A program made the translations under genes and the position numbers. Positions 1 to 11,959 of a stretch of 64,000 nt of DNA are shown piece by piece. Numbering within the stretch: the first letter of the stretch is position 1; each line of letters opens with the position of its first letter. The notes beneath the pieces are model-generated. The model was not told the DNA's origin. It ran no database searches and saw only the letters and a list, made by a program, of their open reading frames with translations. Source of the stretch: Cavia porcellus (taxonomy: Eukaryota; Chordata; Mammalia; Rodentia; Caviidae); assembly GCF_034190915.1 (NCBI RefSeq), contig NW_026947484.1:137490982-137554981 (forward strand), given 5' to 3'.

Positions 1-780
1 AATATTAATACTGTGCTACTGGAGGAAACTAATACATTCTAAGCCTTTGAAATCTGCTTATGAGAGAAATTATCATCTTCCTCTTTAAAGGAAACTAGTC
101 TTTTAAACTGTTGTGGAATATGACATCTTGCTGATGCTATCAATTAACGAAATGCCTTGGATGTTGAAATAAGAGGAGACTGGGTTGACTGTGGTCAAGA
201 AGGGGAAACTGGAGATGGGATTAATTCTTTTCACAAATGAAGTACAAAATAGAGGTGCCCTATAAAAGAAAAAGGAATTTTCTAGGAAATATAAAGAGTT
301 AAGTTTCCAGCTATCGCATACTAAATATCCTTTTTTAAAAAGCCACTTTACTAAAAAAATCTTTAAATACTGAATACAAACCAAACAAAGTCTCATACGA
401 ATACCATTGAGTACTTGGTTTTGCTGGAGATTTGTAGGGGGTCAAAATGAAGCAAAAACTTAAATCCAAGCCTGATAGAAAATGGTGAACCCGGTGGCTA
501 TGAATGTATTCCAAAAAGCTATTTTGGTCATGCAGAGTACCAAGAACAAAGGGTAGGGGGCGCTTAATTGGAGACTCACATAAATTATGGTCCCTACCTG
601 CAAAATTCAAAGACCTATTTGATCTTGTTTTTTGATGAAGAAAAAACATACTCCTGGACATGATGTATTTACAGTGTAGTTAATTAAGCAGGCTCAAGGC
701 ATGCATCCACAATGCTTCCTGTCTCAAAGAACCCCACATGAAGAATTAATTTTAAAATACCTGTCCTTGGTAAAATTCAA
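1..780. other. Anonymous DNA, no gene seen
   Basis: A/T-rich sequence with only short, unconvincing open frames. I recognise no exon, RNA gene or named repeat here. Confidence 0.5.
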
Positions 781-829
781 CGCTTGGTAGAAACAAAAAC
801 AGATATTCTCCAAAGAAATGCACTTTTAG

Positions 830-1660
830 CCCAGGCCTCAAAGAATTTCACCTGACAATATTTTCAAAAATAAAAGCACAAATGCAGAAGTAAAAAGCTA
901 CCATGAGCAGGAATTGAGATAAACAAGGGCAAGATTTGAAAAGTAAAAGACTACAGTTACTGAAACCACTCGATCCAGAATCTAAAAAATGAACAAAAAA
1001 CACAACCAAGTGAACTTAAAAAAGAACTAAATAGGACATCTAGTAATGAATAATAAATAACTGAAATTAAAAACTCACCACTAGTTAAGCAGTAGATTGG
1101 ATATATCTGGAAGATACAACTAATTAAACAGAAGTACGAGTTGAAAAATTATACATTTTGCAGTACAGAGAAAAGAGATTAAAAGTATGAAGAAAGGGTA
1201 AGACACGAAGACCAAAATAAGAATTTTAATTTACATCTAATCAGAGGTCCAGAAAGAGAGAGAGAGAATGAGAGACACAATTTTCAAAGAGAAAAAGAAT
1301 GGATATTTTCCAGTATTTTTTAAAGATCTGGACCTTCAGATTTAGGAACCTCAATGAATCTCAAGTAGAAAAAATGAAAAGAAAATGACAACAAGGTATT
1401 TCCTAGTGAAGCTGAAAAGATGATGACCAAAAAAAGACAATAAGCATGGTGGGGGAATAAATAGATTACCTGGAAAGGAATGACAATTAGACTAGCAGCT
1501 TACTTCCTAAAGTGTCAAAGAAAATCAGAAAATGATGAAATTAAACTTTCAAAGTGCTGAGGAAAGGAAATGTGAGATATGAAGTGTATCTATAATCTCT
1601 AGCAGGAACTGAATTAGAGACACTAATACAAAATAAAGAGAACATAATACCCATCATTAC
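830..1660 (+). mobile_element. Ancient L1M-type ORF1 relic
   Basis: The text follows the old mammalian L1M/HAL1 ORF1 region: A-rich coiled-coil coding DNA, then a block resembling the 'two-residue hinge plus RRM' part of ORF1, including a purine-rich agaaagagagagag run. It is full of stops and indels, so it has long been dead. It is assigned by resemblance to remembered L1M consensus text, and the ends are approximate. Confidence 0.6.
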
Positions 1661-1899
1661 GCCTTTGTGTCCATCAGGGAGATTACTAGATGCTGCAGTA
1701 AAGTTTGAGAGGTCTGATTTACTCCTTCAGCAACTTCAAGAAACATTCCTAATGGTCAATCAAAGAGACTTTGGGGTAGAGTGAATAAATCTGAGAAAAA
1801 GTTCGCAGACAGAGCTTTATCATCCCGAGGTCCAAGTTACTAAACATTGGAAATTTTAGGAAGTGCGGCAGAGCAAGCATTTCTTGGACCAGCATTTGG

Positions 1900-3850
1900 T
1901 GACCAGATACCAAGACAGTAGACTGCCTAAGCTTGTCCTGTTTAGCAAAGATGGCACCTGTCTTCTTCTCTCTTGGCCAACACTTACATAGAAGGAGTCA
2001 GAAATAAAGTGTAATGTTCCATGAATTTACCTAGAAATCAGCAAAGCTAGAATTTATTTTAAAGTGTTTTAGCTTTTATATTTGGTATATTTGTTTAAAT
2101 TCAGGGTTCTCATATACTTTGAATTGCACATTGGTTGGTGGGAGCCTTACTGGGCATGGCTACCATTTTTTTCATGGTGTGGCATTATTTCTGAGATTGA
2201 AGGAGAAATATTTAAGGTCTGAAAGGAAACTGCCTTCTTTACTTGGTACCTTTCCCCATGATGTATGTAGCATATGTAGGATGGTGCCTGGCAGGCAGCA
2301 AATGCACTAAAAATGTCAGTTCTCTTTCCTGGTGTCACAAGGCTAAAGACAGCGACAAGAGGCAGGATGACTGGATATAAAATGTACTGTATTTCAAGGC
2401 CAAATGGTTGCACAGTAGAGTGAGAGGGGAAGGGTTTCATCCGGGACACTAAAAGACAGATTCTGTTAGGAGCTGAAAATTCAGCTAAGCATGGGAGAAA
2501 TACTTCCTCAGTTTCCCCTTGAGATACCATTAGCTTTGTCCCTCACCAACTCACATGAGAAAATGAACTACTGTTAGACTCCTAAAGGATGTTACAGCTA
2601 AGTCAAGTCTGGACTTAGATTTCAGAAGTTAGGTTGAGAAAACTCTGTTGGTTTTATATTAATAATGTTTATTAGTTTTTTTCTCCCTCCTTCTAGGCAT
2701 ATTGTACATCAACCAAATAGAGAAGTAATGTTTCATATTTCCCTGGAGCTAAAAACACAAATAAAAACAAACAAGAAAAACTCAGGAAAGACTCATGGGA
2801 TTGTAGCAGCGTAGACCAGGGCCTGGGAAGGAAAGAGGCAGGAATGACTAAGGATATTGGCCTTTTCCCACCCAGGTAGGTTTTCTGCTACCTCATGGAA
2901 GCTGGTCCTAGTCTGCCAGAGAAAGTTTCCATGGGCTGCCATCAGAATCAGAATCTGCCTAGGTCAGGAGCATCCTAGTCAGTGCTACAGTCTTCATTTC
3001 TCTGGAATGTGGTCCCTAGGTATCAGACAAATGTTTTCAGAGAAGTGAAAATGTAATTCAACAATGGTCATAAGTGCCACTACTATGTGTGACAGGGCTG
3101 CAAAGCGCAGTTTAGATTCAAAACTATTTGAATTTCTAGGCTACTTTCAATGCCTTGAATGGACAATAGTTAGAATAACTGAAATAAGAACAAGCTTATT
3201 AAATCTGAAGCACATAGTCATAGCATGACTGGGCCCTCAAGGAGCCATCTTTTTTCCACATAAAATGGATCGTACCTATTTTGGTAGACAGTGAAACTTC
3301 TTTAGGATTCTAGAGAATAGTTCAGTGAAGGCCTTAATTAGACATACCTTTCTTTTTTCACCCTTGCTAGTGTTAGACACAGGCATATTTTTAGATTTTC
3401 CAGGATTTTCTTTACATTTATAATGATGTTCTTTGTGTTGGTGTTGGGGCTGGGGAAGTGAAGTGAGTTATTTATTGCAAAGGAAAATAAAGAACTGAAC
3501 AGAAGTAGAGTGCAGAAGATGAGAAGGTGGGTGTAGTGATGGGGCCTGTTCACCCCACTTCCAGATGTCCTCCAAGGACTGGAGTGAGACGCATCTGAAA
3601 TGTCCATGCCCCACAGCTGGGCCTGCTCTAGAGTTCCTTGGGGCAGATTCAGACTGGGTCACTATTTTTACATTTGGCCGCTCAGATTTCTGGGCCTCTT
3701 TTCAAACTTTTAAAATGGGAGATTTTTCTTATCTGCTTTAAAGAATTAGACAGTGTCACCGAGAGTCTCTAAGTCTGTTGTTCTTTCAGGTACTTGAGTA
3801 CCCAGTGGGCAGATCAATATTTGTTCTGAAGCAAGAAGTTCTCAATAATG
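1900..3850. other. Anonymous DNA, no gene seen
   Basis: Unique-looking sequence. A 127-codon open frame on the minus strand (2147-2530) has no recognisable motif, and nothing flanks it that looks like splice sites or a promoter. No repeat was identified with confidence. Confidence 0.4.
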
Positions 3851-3857
3851 CGTCCCA

Positions 3858-3970
3858 TCCTCCCCGCTCATTTGTAAGTTAAGACTCCTCCTTTAGCATG
3901 CGACCCTGCCTTCTAGATAATTTTTGAGGGAACACAGTGTATAATACCAGAAACTGCCTCTCTGGCATCG
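3858..3970 (+). repeat. Diverged interspersed repeat, copy A
   Basis: This stretch aligns with 8115-8220 in this window. Shared blocks include gctca-ttgtaa near the start, a central cgacc, then ccttcta-ataat and tttgagggaa. The family is unresolved; an old LTR is possible. Confidence 0.4.
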
Positions 3971-4464
3971 TTGTATCCAGCACATGTCTCTATCATGTCA
4001 TTTGTCACTCTGTATAGAAGTGATCTGCTAACACATTTGCATCTCCTTTAGCCTCTAAGTTTTCAGAACAGAGACCACATCTTTTTATTTTTGTGTAGTA
4101 AGATATTAAATTTAAAGTTATAACCATGGATCCAAGTTATAATAGATGATACATGCTGAAATGAGCCTCATGCAAAGTTTAAAAAAGGAATCTTTGACAA
4201 TCATTTCCATAATTCTTAGTCACCTCACTCAGACAAAAGATACAAAAAGAGCTGAGAGTAGGAAGAGATTTTTGAAGATATTTCTTTGAAGAAAAAATAT
4301 TCTATGCCACAAGAATATCCTGTCCTTCTCCAGCACACAAATAGTTGAACGTGAGGAACTCATATGCTCCCTGCTATGGTGAGCTTGGAGACATCATCAA
4401 TTAAAATGAAAATCATACTTGAGAAAGGCAGCGTAGTCCAGAACACAACACACAGTGCACGCAT

Positions 4465-4470
<6 letters not shown>

Positions 4471-4502
<32 letters not shown>
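4471..4502. repeat. (CA)n microsatellite
   Basis: Sixteen CA dinucleotides in a row, preceded by a short CG/CA-alternating stretch that can adopt Z-DNA and followed by a G-rich run. Confidence 0.95.
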
Positions 4503-4504
<2 letters not shown>

Positions 4505-4509
4505 GGGCG

Positions 4510-5090
4510 GGGCAGGAAGGAAACACAGAGACTTGCACTGGGAAGTCACTACCCTTCTACTGAGGCAGGGAACAATGTTTTCCCAAAAGGTCAAATATCC
4601 TAGAACCATGCTGAGCCCTCACCAATAGGAACACTTGGGAGAGGAGATTTGAAGTGAGTCATGTGTGAAGTGGACTTTCAGGGAACAAGGGTCTAAGAGG
4701 AAACCAAATTTTCATGAGAGGCTTCAGAAATTTCCTCATGCATTTCCCTACTAACTGCACTTTAAAAGGTCAGAGGGAGATAAAAATAATTTTTCTTTGA
4801 TTATATCTACTTGTTATGCTGTATCAATAATCAACTATATTTATTTCTCTAAGTATCAGATATAGTGTCTAAGTCATTCTAGGCATTTGATAATGCTGAA
4901 CTGAGTTGACCTGATTTTGAAATATACTCATCAACTAACTCTTCCAAAATATGTCAGTGAGATAGCCCAACTCAAAGGCAGTCTATATTTTTTATCCTAA
5001 GGCTGTGTCTCTTTAAATTACATTTTGACCAGGCTTTATGTGAACAGTTAATTAGCAACTAAATGTAAATACACATTTAGAAATTACCTC
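4510..5090. other. Anonymous DNA, no gene seen
   Basis: Non-repetitive as far as can be read. It has no recognisable exon. Confidence 0.4.
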
Positions 5091-5094
5091 TTGG

Positions 5095-5185
5095 ACTGGG
5101 GATGTAGCTCAGTAATAGAGGACTTGACTAACATATGTGAGAGTCTGGTTTAATCTCAACTACAATAAAAGGAAGGAAGGAAGAA
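5095..5185 (+). mobile_element. ID-like tRNA-derived SINE
   Basis: The body reads ggggatgtagctcagtaat, which is the Pol III A-box region of the ID family. A degenerate B-box half (gagagtctggtttaatct) follows. The tail has become a GGAA-rich simple repeat (5171-5200). Confidence 0.85.
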
Positions 5186-5345
5186 AAGAAGGAAGAAACA
5201 GAAGAAAAATCACTTCTTATGTAAATAGAAAATAATTTTTTGGCCCAGAGACATGGCCCGATTTTAACTCATGAACCTCAAATGTCTTGTGTTTCAGGTT
5301 TTGGCACTGTCACAATAAAGGAAGTATTAGTCAAGTAAAAAATAT

Positions 5346-5354
5346 AAAAAAGAG
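5346..5354 (+). repeat. Possible TSD, left
   Basis: aaaaaagag also occurs at 7544-7552, just after the poly(A) end of the downstream element. It is only 9 bp and A-rich, so it is weak evidence. Confidence 0.35.
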
Positions 5355-5610
5355 GCTGGAGGAGAGCCAAATGCCAGCCTTTTTCTATGAATCAAGGCTG
5401 TGGGAGAAGAGAGCAAGAAATCATCGAGAAGCAAGCTCTCCCTGCAAATCAGCACTGTGAGCAGGCCACTGCAGCGAGAGCCAGATGCCAGCATCTTCCA
5501 GTGAGTCAGCACCATTCACGGACTGTGGGGGAAGAGAACCAAGAAGCAGTCCATCCCTGTGAATCAGCTGTTGGAGGGAGAGCCAGATGCCAGCAACTTC
5601 TGGTGCATGG
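5355..5610 (+). repeat. Three imperfect ~100-bp tandem units
   Basis: The motif gagagcca(g/a)atgccagc recurs at 5362, 5476 and 5578 (spacings 114 and 102). The units are G/C-richer than their surroundings. The layout resembles rodent L1 5' UTR monomers, but the sequence is unrelated to the monomers of the L1 at 25.3-25.8 kb. Confidence 0.65.
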
Positions 5611-5759
5611 CCTGGGAAAAAAGAAAAGCCAGCAACTCCACCCTCCCCACTATAAATGACCATCTTATCTGGAGAAACAGGCTTCGATGATAGCTGTTGA
5701 GGTGGAATACAATTTAACACCTGCATTGTTTAGTGTTTCACTGACTTTGCAGGTCTAAC

Positions 5760-6440
5760 GCCAGAGGTCTGAAAGGACTTCTGTCTAGAACATATAAATA
5801 ATTTTTAAAAATGAGACCCCCAAAATTCAAAAACCCAATCCAAAAATGGGCATCTGAGATGAATACACAGTTCTCAGATAAAGAAATACAAATGGCAAAT
5901 AAATATATGAAAAAATGTTCAGCATCATTAGTCATTAGAGAAATGCAAATTAAAACCACACTGAGATTCCATCTCACTCCTGAAAGAATGGCCAGGATCA
6001 AGAAAACTACCAACAACAAATGCGGGAGAGACTGTGGGGAAAAAGGAACTCTCCTGCACTGTTGGTGTAACTCTGGTGCAACTGGTCAGTCTGGAGATTC
6101 CTCAAAAACCTGGGATTGAAAGTCCCATTTGACCCAGCTATTCCATTTCTGGGCATATTCCCAGAAGAACTGAAAACATCATACTACAATGATACATGTG
6201 CACCCATCTTTATTGCAACACAATTTGTAATAGCCAGATCTTGGAAACAACATAAATGTCCATCAACTGAGGAATGGATAAAAAAGATGTGGTATTTTTA
6301 TACAATGGAGTACTACTCAGTTATAAAGAATGAACACACTGAGATATTTATAAATAAATAGATGCAACTCAAGACCATACTCATAAGTGAAATAAATCAA
6401 ACTCACATGTATAAATACCACATAGTCTCCCTAGTGTAAG
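5760..6440 (+). pseudogene. L1 ORF2 C-terminal remnant
   Basis: Translation gives the conserved tail of L1 ORF2p: a [16 protein letters not shown] stretch, [21 protein letters not shown], then the cysteine/histidine region ([11 protein letters not shown]) and the [17 protein letters not shown] block near the end. A frameshift lies around 6060-6120, where W-E-C of the zinc-knuckle-like motif is lost, so the last cysteine of the C-x3-C-x7-H-x4-C motif is missing. An early TAG follows the INK residues at about 6359-6361. It cannot encode reverse transcriptase, because that domain is absent. Confidence 0.9.
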
Positions 6441-6464
6441 AAATGGTAAGAATACATAAAATTT

Positions 6465-7540
6465 TATGGTATTCATGATTTCCCATTTTATTGCTTTGAA
6501 GTCTTATAATGCTTTCATTCATAGGTTGGTTTGGTTTTATTCTTTATTATTCTTTATTGTTTTGTTTGATTTTATTATGTGTGATAGTATGAACAGCTAC
6601 TTTGAAGAAAACAAGATATTATGGCAGCTATTGCTGATTTACTACCATCTTGCTTTGGAGTCCTACCATGCTTTTGTTCTTCTGTTTGATTGGTTCTATC
6701 CTGTTGTGTCTTATTAGATTTTATTATATGTGATGGTATAAACAAATTTTTAAAGGAAAATGAGATATTATGGTAACCATTGTTCATTTCCTGTTATGTA
6801 CTTTTGATGTCCTGTAATGCTTTCATTTTCTTCAGTGGTTTCATACTATTTTGTTATGTTTGATATCATTGTGTATGAAGGTATGCTCAACTATTTCGAA
6901 GAAAAGAGACATTATGATACCTACTGTTGATATCTGGTTGTCTTGTTGTGAAGTGCTGTGTTGTTTGCATTGTTTTATTCTGATTTGCTTTGTTCTGTTC
7001 TCTTTCTGTTTTATTCTCTTTAGAATTAAAAATAAAAATAAATAAAGCCAGGGGTCTCGTTATGTATTCAGAAGATGGCAATACACAGTGTAACATTTAT
7101 GGAGGAGGAATCTCCTTCTGAGGGTGGTGGCTGTTGTTGATTCCCTATTGTCTTGTTTTGGGGTTCTGTATCCATTTTCATTGTTTTGTTGGATTGGGTT
7201 TTGTTCTGTTTTGTTTTGTTTGATTTTATTGTATCCAATGGCATGTGTAGCTACTTCAAAGATTACAAGATATATTATGGTAGTCATTTTGGATTTACTC
7301 TTGTTTTGAAGTCCTTTAGTGCATTCATTGATTTGTTTCTATTGGTTCTATTCTTTTCTGTTTTGTTTGATTTTTACTCTACCTGAAAATATCTTCAGTT
7401 ATTCCGAAGACAGCGAGAGGCATTATGGTATCCATTGTTGATTTTGTATTGTTTTGAAGTCCTGTATCACTTACACTGGTTTGTTTTGATTGCCTTTAAT
7501 CTGCTTGATTTTGATTGGTTTCATTCTCTTTAAAACAAAA
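6465..7540 (+). repeat. L1 3' UTR made of ~150-bp tandem units
   Basis: The anchor (t)ttgaagtcctgtaatgctt and its variants recur near 6494, 6652, 6804, 6947, 7156, 7305 and 7455, giving about seven units with spacing mostly 145-155 bp. Each unit also has a T/G-rich gttttgttt stretch, a gatggtatgaacagct-like block and gaagaaaacaagaga. The same units appear at 16.9-17.8, 19.1-20.0 (minus), 43.0-43.8 (minus), 48.6-49.2 and 60.2-60.6 kb. Confidence 0.85.
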
Positions 7541-7559
7541 ATAAAAAAAGAGTAAGAGA

Positions 7560-8780
7560 GACAAATGACCTCTATTTTACTCGCTCTGAGGTCTTAAATA
7601 TCTTTTCCACTTCACTGTAACTTTCATTGTTAGCTTAATAATGAAGCGTAACTCTGTAAGAAGAAATGTATTCCTTTGGTTCCATTCCCTGTTAAAATAT
7701 TGAGCATAGTTTATCTTGTTAGTTATTAGTATGTGAGTGAATATTAATTTCCTGAGAACAGTGTTGAATGCTAAGTTAAGGAGACAAAGGTTAAGGGGAA
7801 TAACACCAGCAACATGTTAGCATAGGAAGTGTCCTCTCATATTCTTGCATAGTAATAATTTGACAGCCATTGATGGACAAAAGTGCCTTTGTGGAAACTT
7901 TGGGTTCAAGCAAGATATGGCAAAACCCTAGTAAAAGCCCAAACCGAAGAGGGTCATTTTTAAAAGCAAGTTTCAGGCTCACTGACCCTGATCCCATCAC
8001 AGATCCAGAAAAAGCCTCATCCTCTGTGGACTCAGCCACAACCTTGTTTGATCTTAGTCCTACCACCAGCTTCACTTGACCCGTGAAGTGCTCATTAATG
8101 TACCACACTCTTTCTGCTCACTTGTAAACTATGCAAACGCCTGATTCTCAAGATACGACCATCCTTCTAAATAATCTTTGAGGGAAATCAGCACCAAGGT
8201 GTATCAGAGACGCCTGGGCCAGTCCTGCACACTAGGGACGCAGGTAATAACTCCAGTGATCTTGGTCCCTACTGTAGATCTTAAATCAGCCTGTCACAGA
8301 GAGACATATTTAATACATCCATTGCAACACACAACAGATTACTAAATTATAAAATAATCACATTAATATATTAAATATGAATAAATAATATTATTGACAT
8401 TAATACCCAAAATAATAACGCAAATTATAATTAAGTACTTGTAAGTATATAAATGGGTGCCTTTGGATGAGCAGTAAATGCCTATATAAACAGATAAACC
8501 TGAGACTTATTGCCGAATGACCAGTCCAGAGTACAGACACAACCCACAAATCATGTACACACTTGATAACAAATGGGTGTGTGTGAGTCTAATATGGATC
8601 TTCATAATTCAGTACATCATGTGTTGTAACAGGCAAACCTAATGCACTCATGCAAAATGAAATGTTTTCTGAATTTTGGTGCCTGCAGTTTTTCATCACT
8701 TCTCTGTAAACCATCTTTCTTGATGGTCATCATTTTTGCATCTTTTGGAGCAAAACTTAGCGTAAGCCCCAGTCTTATTT
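7560..8780. other. Anonymous DNA, possibly an old LTR in part
   Basis: No gene is recognised. A 105-codon minus-strand open frame (7791-8108) has no known motif. Positions 8115-8220 resemble 3858-3970. 8330-8480 is very A/T-rich. Confidence 0.4.
8115..8220 (+). repeat. Diverged interspersed repeat, copy B
   Basis: This is the partner of 3858-3970, with shared blocks in the same order and orientation. Divergence is high, so the family is old. Confidence 0.4.
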
Positions 8781-10184
8781 TCAAGGAAATATGATATATG
8801 TAGCAAAACAAGAGTTTAGAAATGAAGGACATCTAGAGACATTCTCTGACAAGCAAAAGATAAGGGAGTTCATCAGCACTAGACTCGCTTCATAAGATGC
8901 GCCAAAGACCGTCCTTAAAACTGAAATGGAAGGACACCAAGTAATAATATGAATGCTTATGAAAGTTCAAAATTCACTGGTAAAAAATCAATGTACAGTC
9001 AAATTGAGAATGCTCCAATACTATTATAGGGTACATAAGTTACTTTGGATTCTTGTATAAAAGCTGAGACCAAAATATTATAAATAGCTATATAATACAC
9101 AATACAAAAAGATGTGAAGTATAACACCAACATTATAAAACATGAGGGGGAATAAAATATAGGATTTGGGCATGAATTGAAGATATGTAGGCTTCATATT
9201 TGCCTCAAAGGAAAACTTTAGTAAACACTAGGTACACATAAGAAAAAGCAAAAGGAATTAAAGTATAACACAGACAAAAATCAAATCAAAAAGAAAGAGA
9301 AATAGAAAGGAAGCAACAAAGGAACTAAAAACTAGTCAGAGACCAACTAGCAAAATAAAAAAGTGGTTTATTATCTATTAACAATTAATTAAATATAAAT
9401 GGATTATATTTTATAAATCAAAAGGCAGCATGGCCAAATGAATTAAAAAACAAGGTTAATTAATATCCTGCTTATACGAGATTCATTTTGATTTTAAGAT
9501 CATGCAAAGGCTGAAAGTGTAAGGATGATAAAAAATATTGTGTGCAAATGTTAATTCAAAAGAACGTATGGATGGTTATATGAGACAAAATAGACTTTCA
9601 GTAAAAATCTGTTATGTGAGACAAATGGGGTCAGTATATAATGACAAGGAGGTTATAATACTTGTAAATATATACTTGCCAATACTGTAGTAATTAAATA
9701 TACTGCATAAAGTATAAATACTAAAGTATAAAGTATAAATACTAACAGAAGGGAAGAGAATAAAGGCAATAATATATGCTGACATAATATGGTAGGGAAC
9801 TTTAATATCCTACTTTCAACAATGGATAGGTTAAAGAAAATTCAGTGAAGAAACAATATATTTGAATAAAACTATAGATCAAATGGATCTAATAGACACA
9901 TACAGAACATTCTAAGAGCAGCAGAATACATATTCTTACCAAGTGCACACAAAACATATTTCAGGATAGATCATATATTTTACTACAAAGAATTCAACCA
10001 ATCTAAGGAGAATGAAATAATATCAAACACCTTTCCCTACCACAACAGAGTGAAACCAAAAATCAATAATAGGAGAAAAATTGGAAAATTAATGAACGTA
10101 TGAAAGTTATACAACATAGTCCTAAACAACAGATGTGTCAAAGAAGAAATTAGAAATAAAATTTAAAAATTATCTTGAAAACTG

Positions 10185-10255
10185 AGGATGCAGCTTAGTG
10201 GTGGAGTGTGGATTTAGTCTGTGTGATATTCAGGTTTTGATACATAGTATCCCAC
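10185..10255 (+). mobile_element. Decayed ID-like SINE
   Basis: gaggatgcagcttagtggtg followed by ggttttgatacatagtatcc retains the A-box/B-box layout of the ID family with many substitutions. It lies within the old L1M. Confidence 0.55.
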
Positions 10256-10321
10256 TCAAAACTATACAGAGACAAATCAAAATGAAAATAGAATGTATCA
10301 AAAATTACACAGCAAAGCAAT

Positions 10322-10468
10322 TTTTTTAAGGCAAGGTCTCACTATGTAGTTAATGCTGGTCTTGAACTCTTATGTAGCCGAGACTGGCCTTTAAGTCATA
10401 GAAATCTTCCCACCTCAGTCTCCTGAATGCTGGAATTACAAGTGTGCATCACCATTCCTGGCAGCAAA
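10322..10468 (-). mobile_element. B1-like 7SL SINE, antisense
   Basis: Reading on the plus strand: a T-rich start, then ggcaaggtctcactatgtag, ctcagtctcctgaatgctgg and attacaagtgtgcatcacca. These are the reverse complement of the B1/Alu-type Pol III promoter and body. Confidence 0.85.
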
Positions 10469-11649
10469 GCACTTACTAACAGGGAAAGTTTGCAACAATA
10501 AATGTTTACATTAAAAAACCTCTTAAATAAAACTAAATTTGCAGTTTAAGGAAGTAGATAAAAAATAAATTAAGTCCATAGTTAGTGGTAGGATGGAAAA
10601 AATAAATATTACAATAGAAATAAAGTTTTACAAGTCAATAGCAAAAGCAAAAACAACCTAATTTTTAATATTGGTAAAGAACTGAATAGACGTTTTTCTG
10701 AAAAGACAGGAATGATCAACAGGAATCACAAGGCACTCGACATCACCAGTCACTGAGAAAATACAAATATAATCACAGTGAGATATTGCTTCTTGCCTGT
10801 TACCATGTTCATTACCAGAAAGACAAGAAATGCTAAGATTGGCAAGGTGTGGAAAAAAGGAACTCTGAGATACCTCTGGTGAAAATGTACTTTGGCATGC
10901 CATTATGGAAAACAGTAAGAAGTTTCCTAAAAAAAATTGTAAATAGAATTATGATATGATTCAGTAATCACACCATTGGATCTATATCAAAGAAAACATA
11001 ATGAATAATATTAAAGAGATAATGCACATCCATGTTCACTGCAACATTATTCACAAGAACTGAGATATGGAAACAATCTAAACTTCCATTCTCAGTTGAG
11101 TGGATAAAGAAAATGTGGCACATATTTACCATTAAAAAAGAAGGCAATCTTGTAATTTGTGGCAACATAAATGAACACAGCAGGATCTATTTTGGGTGAA
11201 ACAGTACAGGCACAGAAATGTAAATATTATACAATCTTGCTGATATAAGGAATACAAAAATGTTGAAATCATAGAGGTGGAGAAGAGAGCAGTTGGTTAG
11301 GGGCTAGGGTTAGATGGAATGTGTAAATTGTAAGAGAAATATGTTTTGGGAATCCAATGAATATCATAAAGACTATAGTTAATAAATTGTATTGCATAGT
11401 TGAACTTTGCTAAGAGGGTATGTTATAAATGTTCTCATGGCACACAAACACATACAGTACTATGTGGCAAAGAATGTGTTAACTTGATTGTGGTAATCGT
11501 TTCAAAATGCATATGTAAATTAATCATGTAAACCTTATATACAGAGAATTTTTATCTGTCACATAGTTTTGCATAAAGCTGTGAGAGGGGCAGAAGGAAG
11601 GTAAGAAATAGGATGGGAAAATCCCCATTACTGAAAAAATCATGGTGTA

Positions 11650-11800
11650 TGTGAAGGTGCACTTCGGAATCCCAGCACTTGGAAGCTGGAACAGGAGGAT
11701 CACCATGTGTTTGAGGCCAGCCTCTGCTACATAGTGAGCTCAGAGCCAGGCTGAAGCTCACAGAGAGACCCTGTCTCAAAAAACCAAAACAAAAAAACTA
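11650..11800 (+). mobile_element. B1-like 7SL SINE
   Basis: aatcccagcacttggaagct, ggaggatcaccatgtgtttg and agagagaccctgtctcaaaa mark a 7SL-derived SINE with an A-rich tail (11775-11800). Confidence 0.85.
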
Positions 11801-11959
11801 AAAATTTAGAAAAGAATGTCGAATACAGAATTTGTTGTTTCCATTTTCAATGGTTGGTAGGTTTAGTGTAGTTAGGTATAAATTATTACTTTGGGGAATC
11901 CCTTGTCTTGCAAAGTCAAAATGGCTTTGATCTGTCCACTTGTAGCAGAAGGCTTAAAC

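Larger units (their letters stand above)
5355..7546 (+). mobile_element. L1 derivative: 5' UTR-like units joined to ORF2 C-terminus
   Basis: From left to right this holds three imperfect ~100-bp units (5355-5610), about 130 bp of unassigned sequence, the last ~210 codons of L1 ORF2 (5760-6440), and then the ~150-bp-unit 3' UTR (6465-7540) ending in an A-rich tail. ORF1, the endonuclease and the reverse transcriptase are missing. If the weak 9-bp TSD is real, this is a single insertion of an internally deleted or spliced L1 RNA. Otherwise it is an ordinary 5'-truncated L1 starting near 5760 that happens to lie next to an unrelated tandem repeat. Confidence 0.55.
8780..11520 (+). mobile_element. 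Ancient L1M element, ORF1 end through 3' UTR
   Basis: Starting near 8815 the text follows the end of old L1M ORF1 (gacaagcaaaagataaggga...), then inter-ORF DNA and decayed endonuclease-region sequence (about 9250-10180; note the blocks near gtagggaactttaatatcct and agatcatatattttac). After a gap it continues with the ORF2 C-terminus (10660-11200) and an old-style 3' UTR. Reverse-transcriptase coding DNA is largely missing. It is interrupted by an ID SINE and an antisense B1. There are many stops in all frames. This 3' UTR lacks the ~150-bp units. Confidence 0.75.

Noticed and set aside
2147..2530. 127-codon minus-strand frame as a gene
   Set aside because: No motif, no splice or promoter context, and the length is within what chance gives in 64 kb of vertebrate DNA.
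4364..4609. Frames with poly-(HT) or poly-(CV) tracts
   Set aside because: They are translations of the (CA)n microsatellite.
5098..5150. tRNA gene
   Set aside because: It has an A box and a weak B box but no clover-leaf pairing, and it is followed by an A/G-rich tail. It is a tRNA-derived SINE. The same applies to the copies at 13.1, 27.0, 50.6 and 55.3 kb.
6466..7386. Several F/L/Y-rich frames that could pass for membrane proteins
   Set aside because: They read the T/G-rich 3' UTR units of the L1. The same frames recur at 48.6-49.0 kb for the same reason.
6465..7540. Regularly spaced repeats as a CRISPR-like array or satellite
   Set aside because: Units are ~150 bp, imperfect, and always attached to L1 ends in a mammalian context. 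They are part of the L1 3' UTR.
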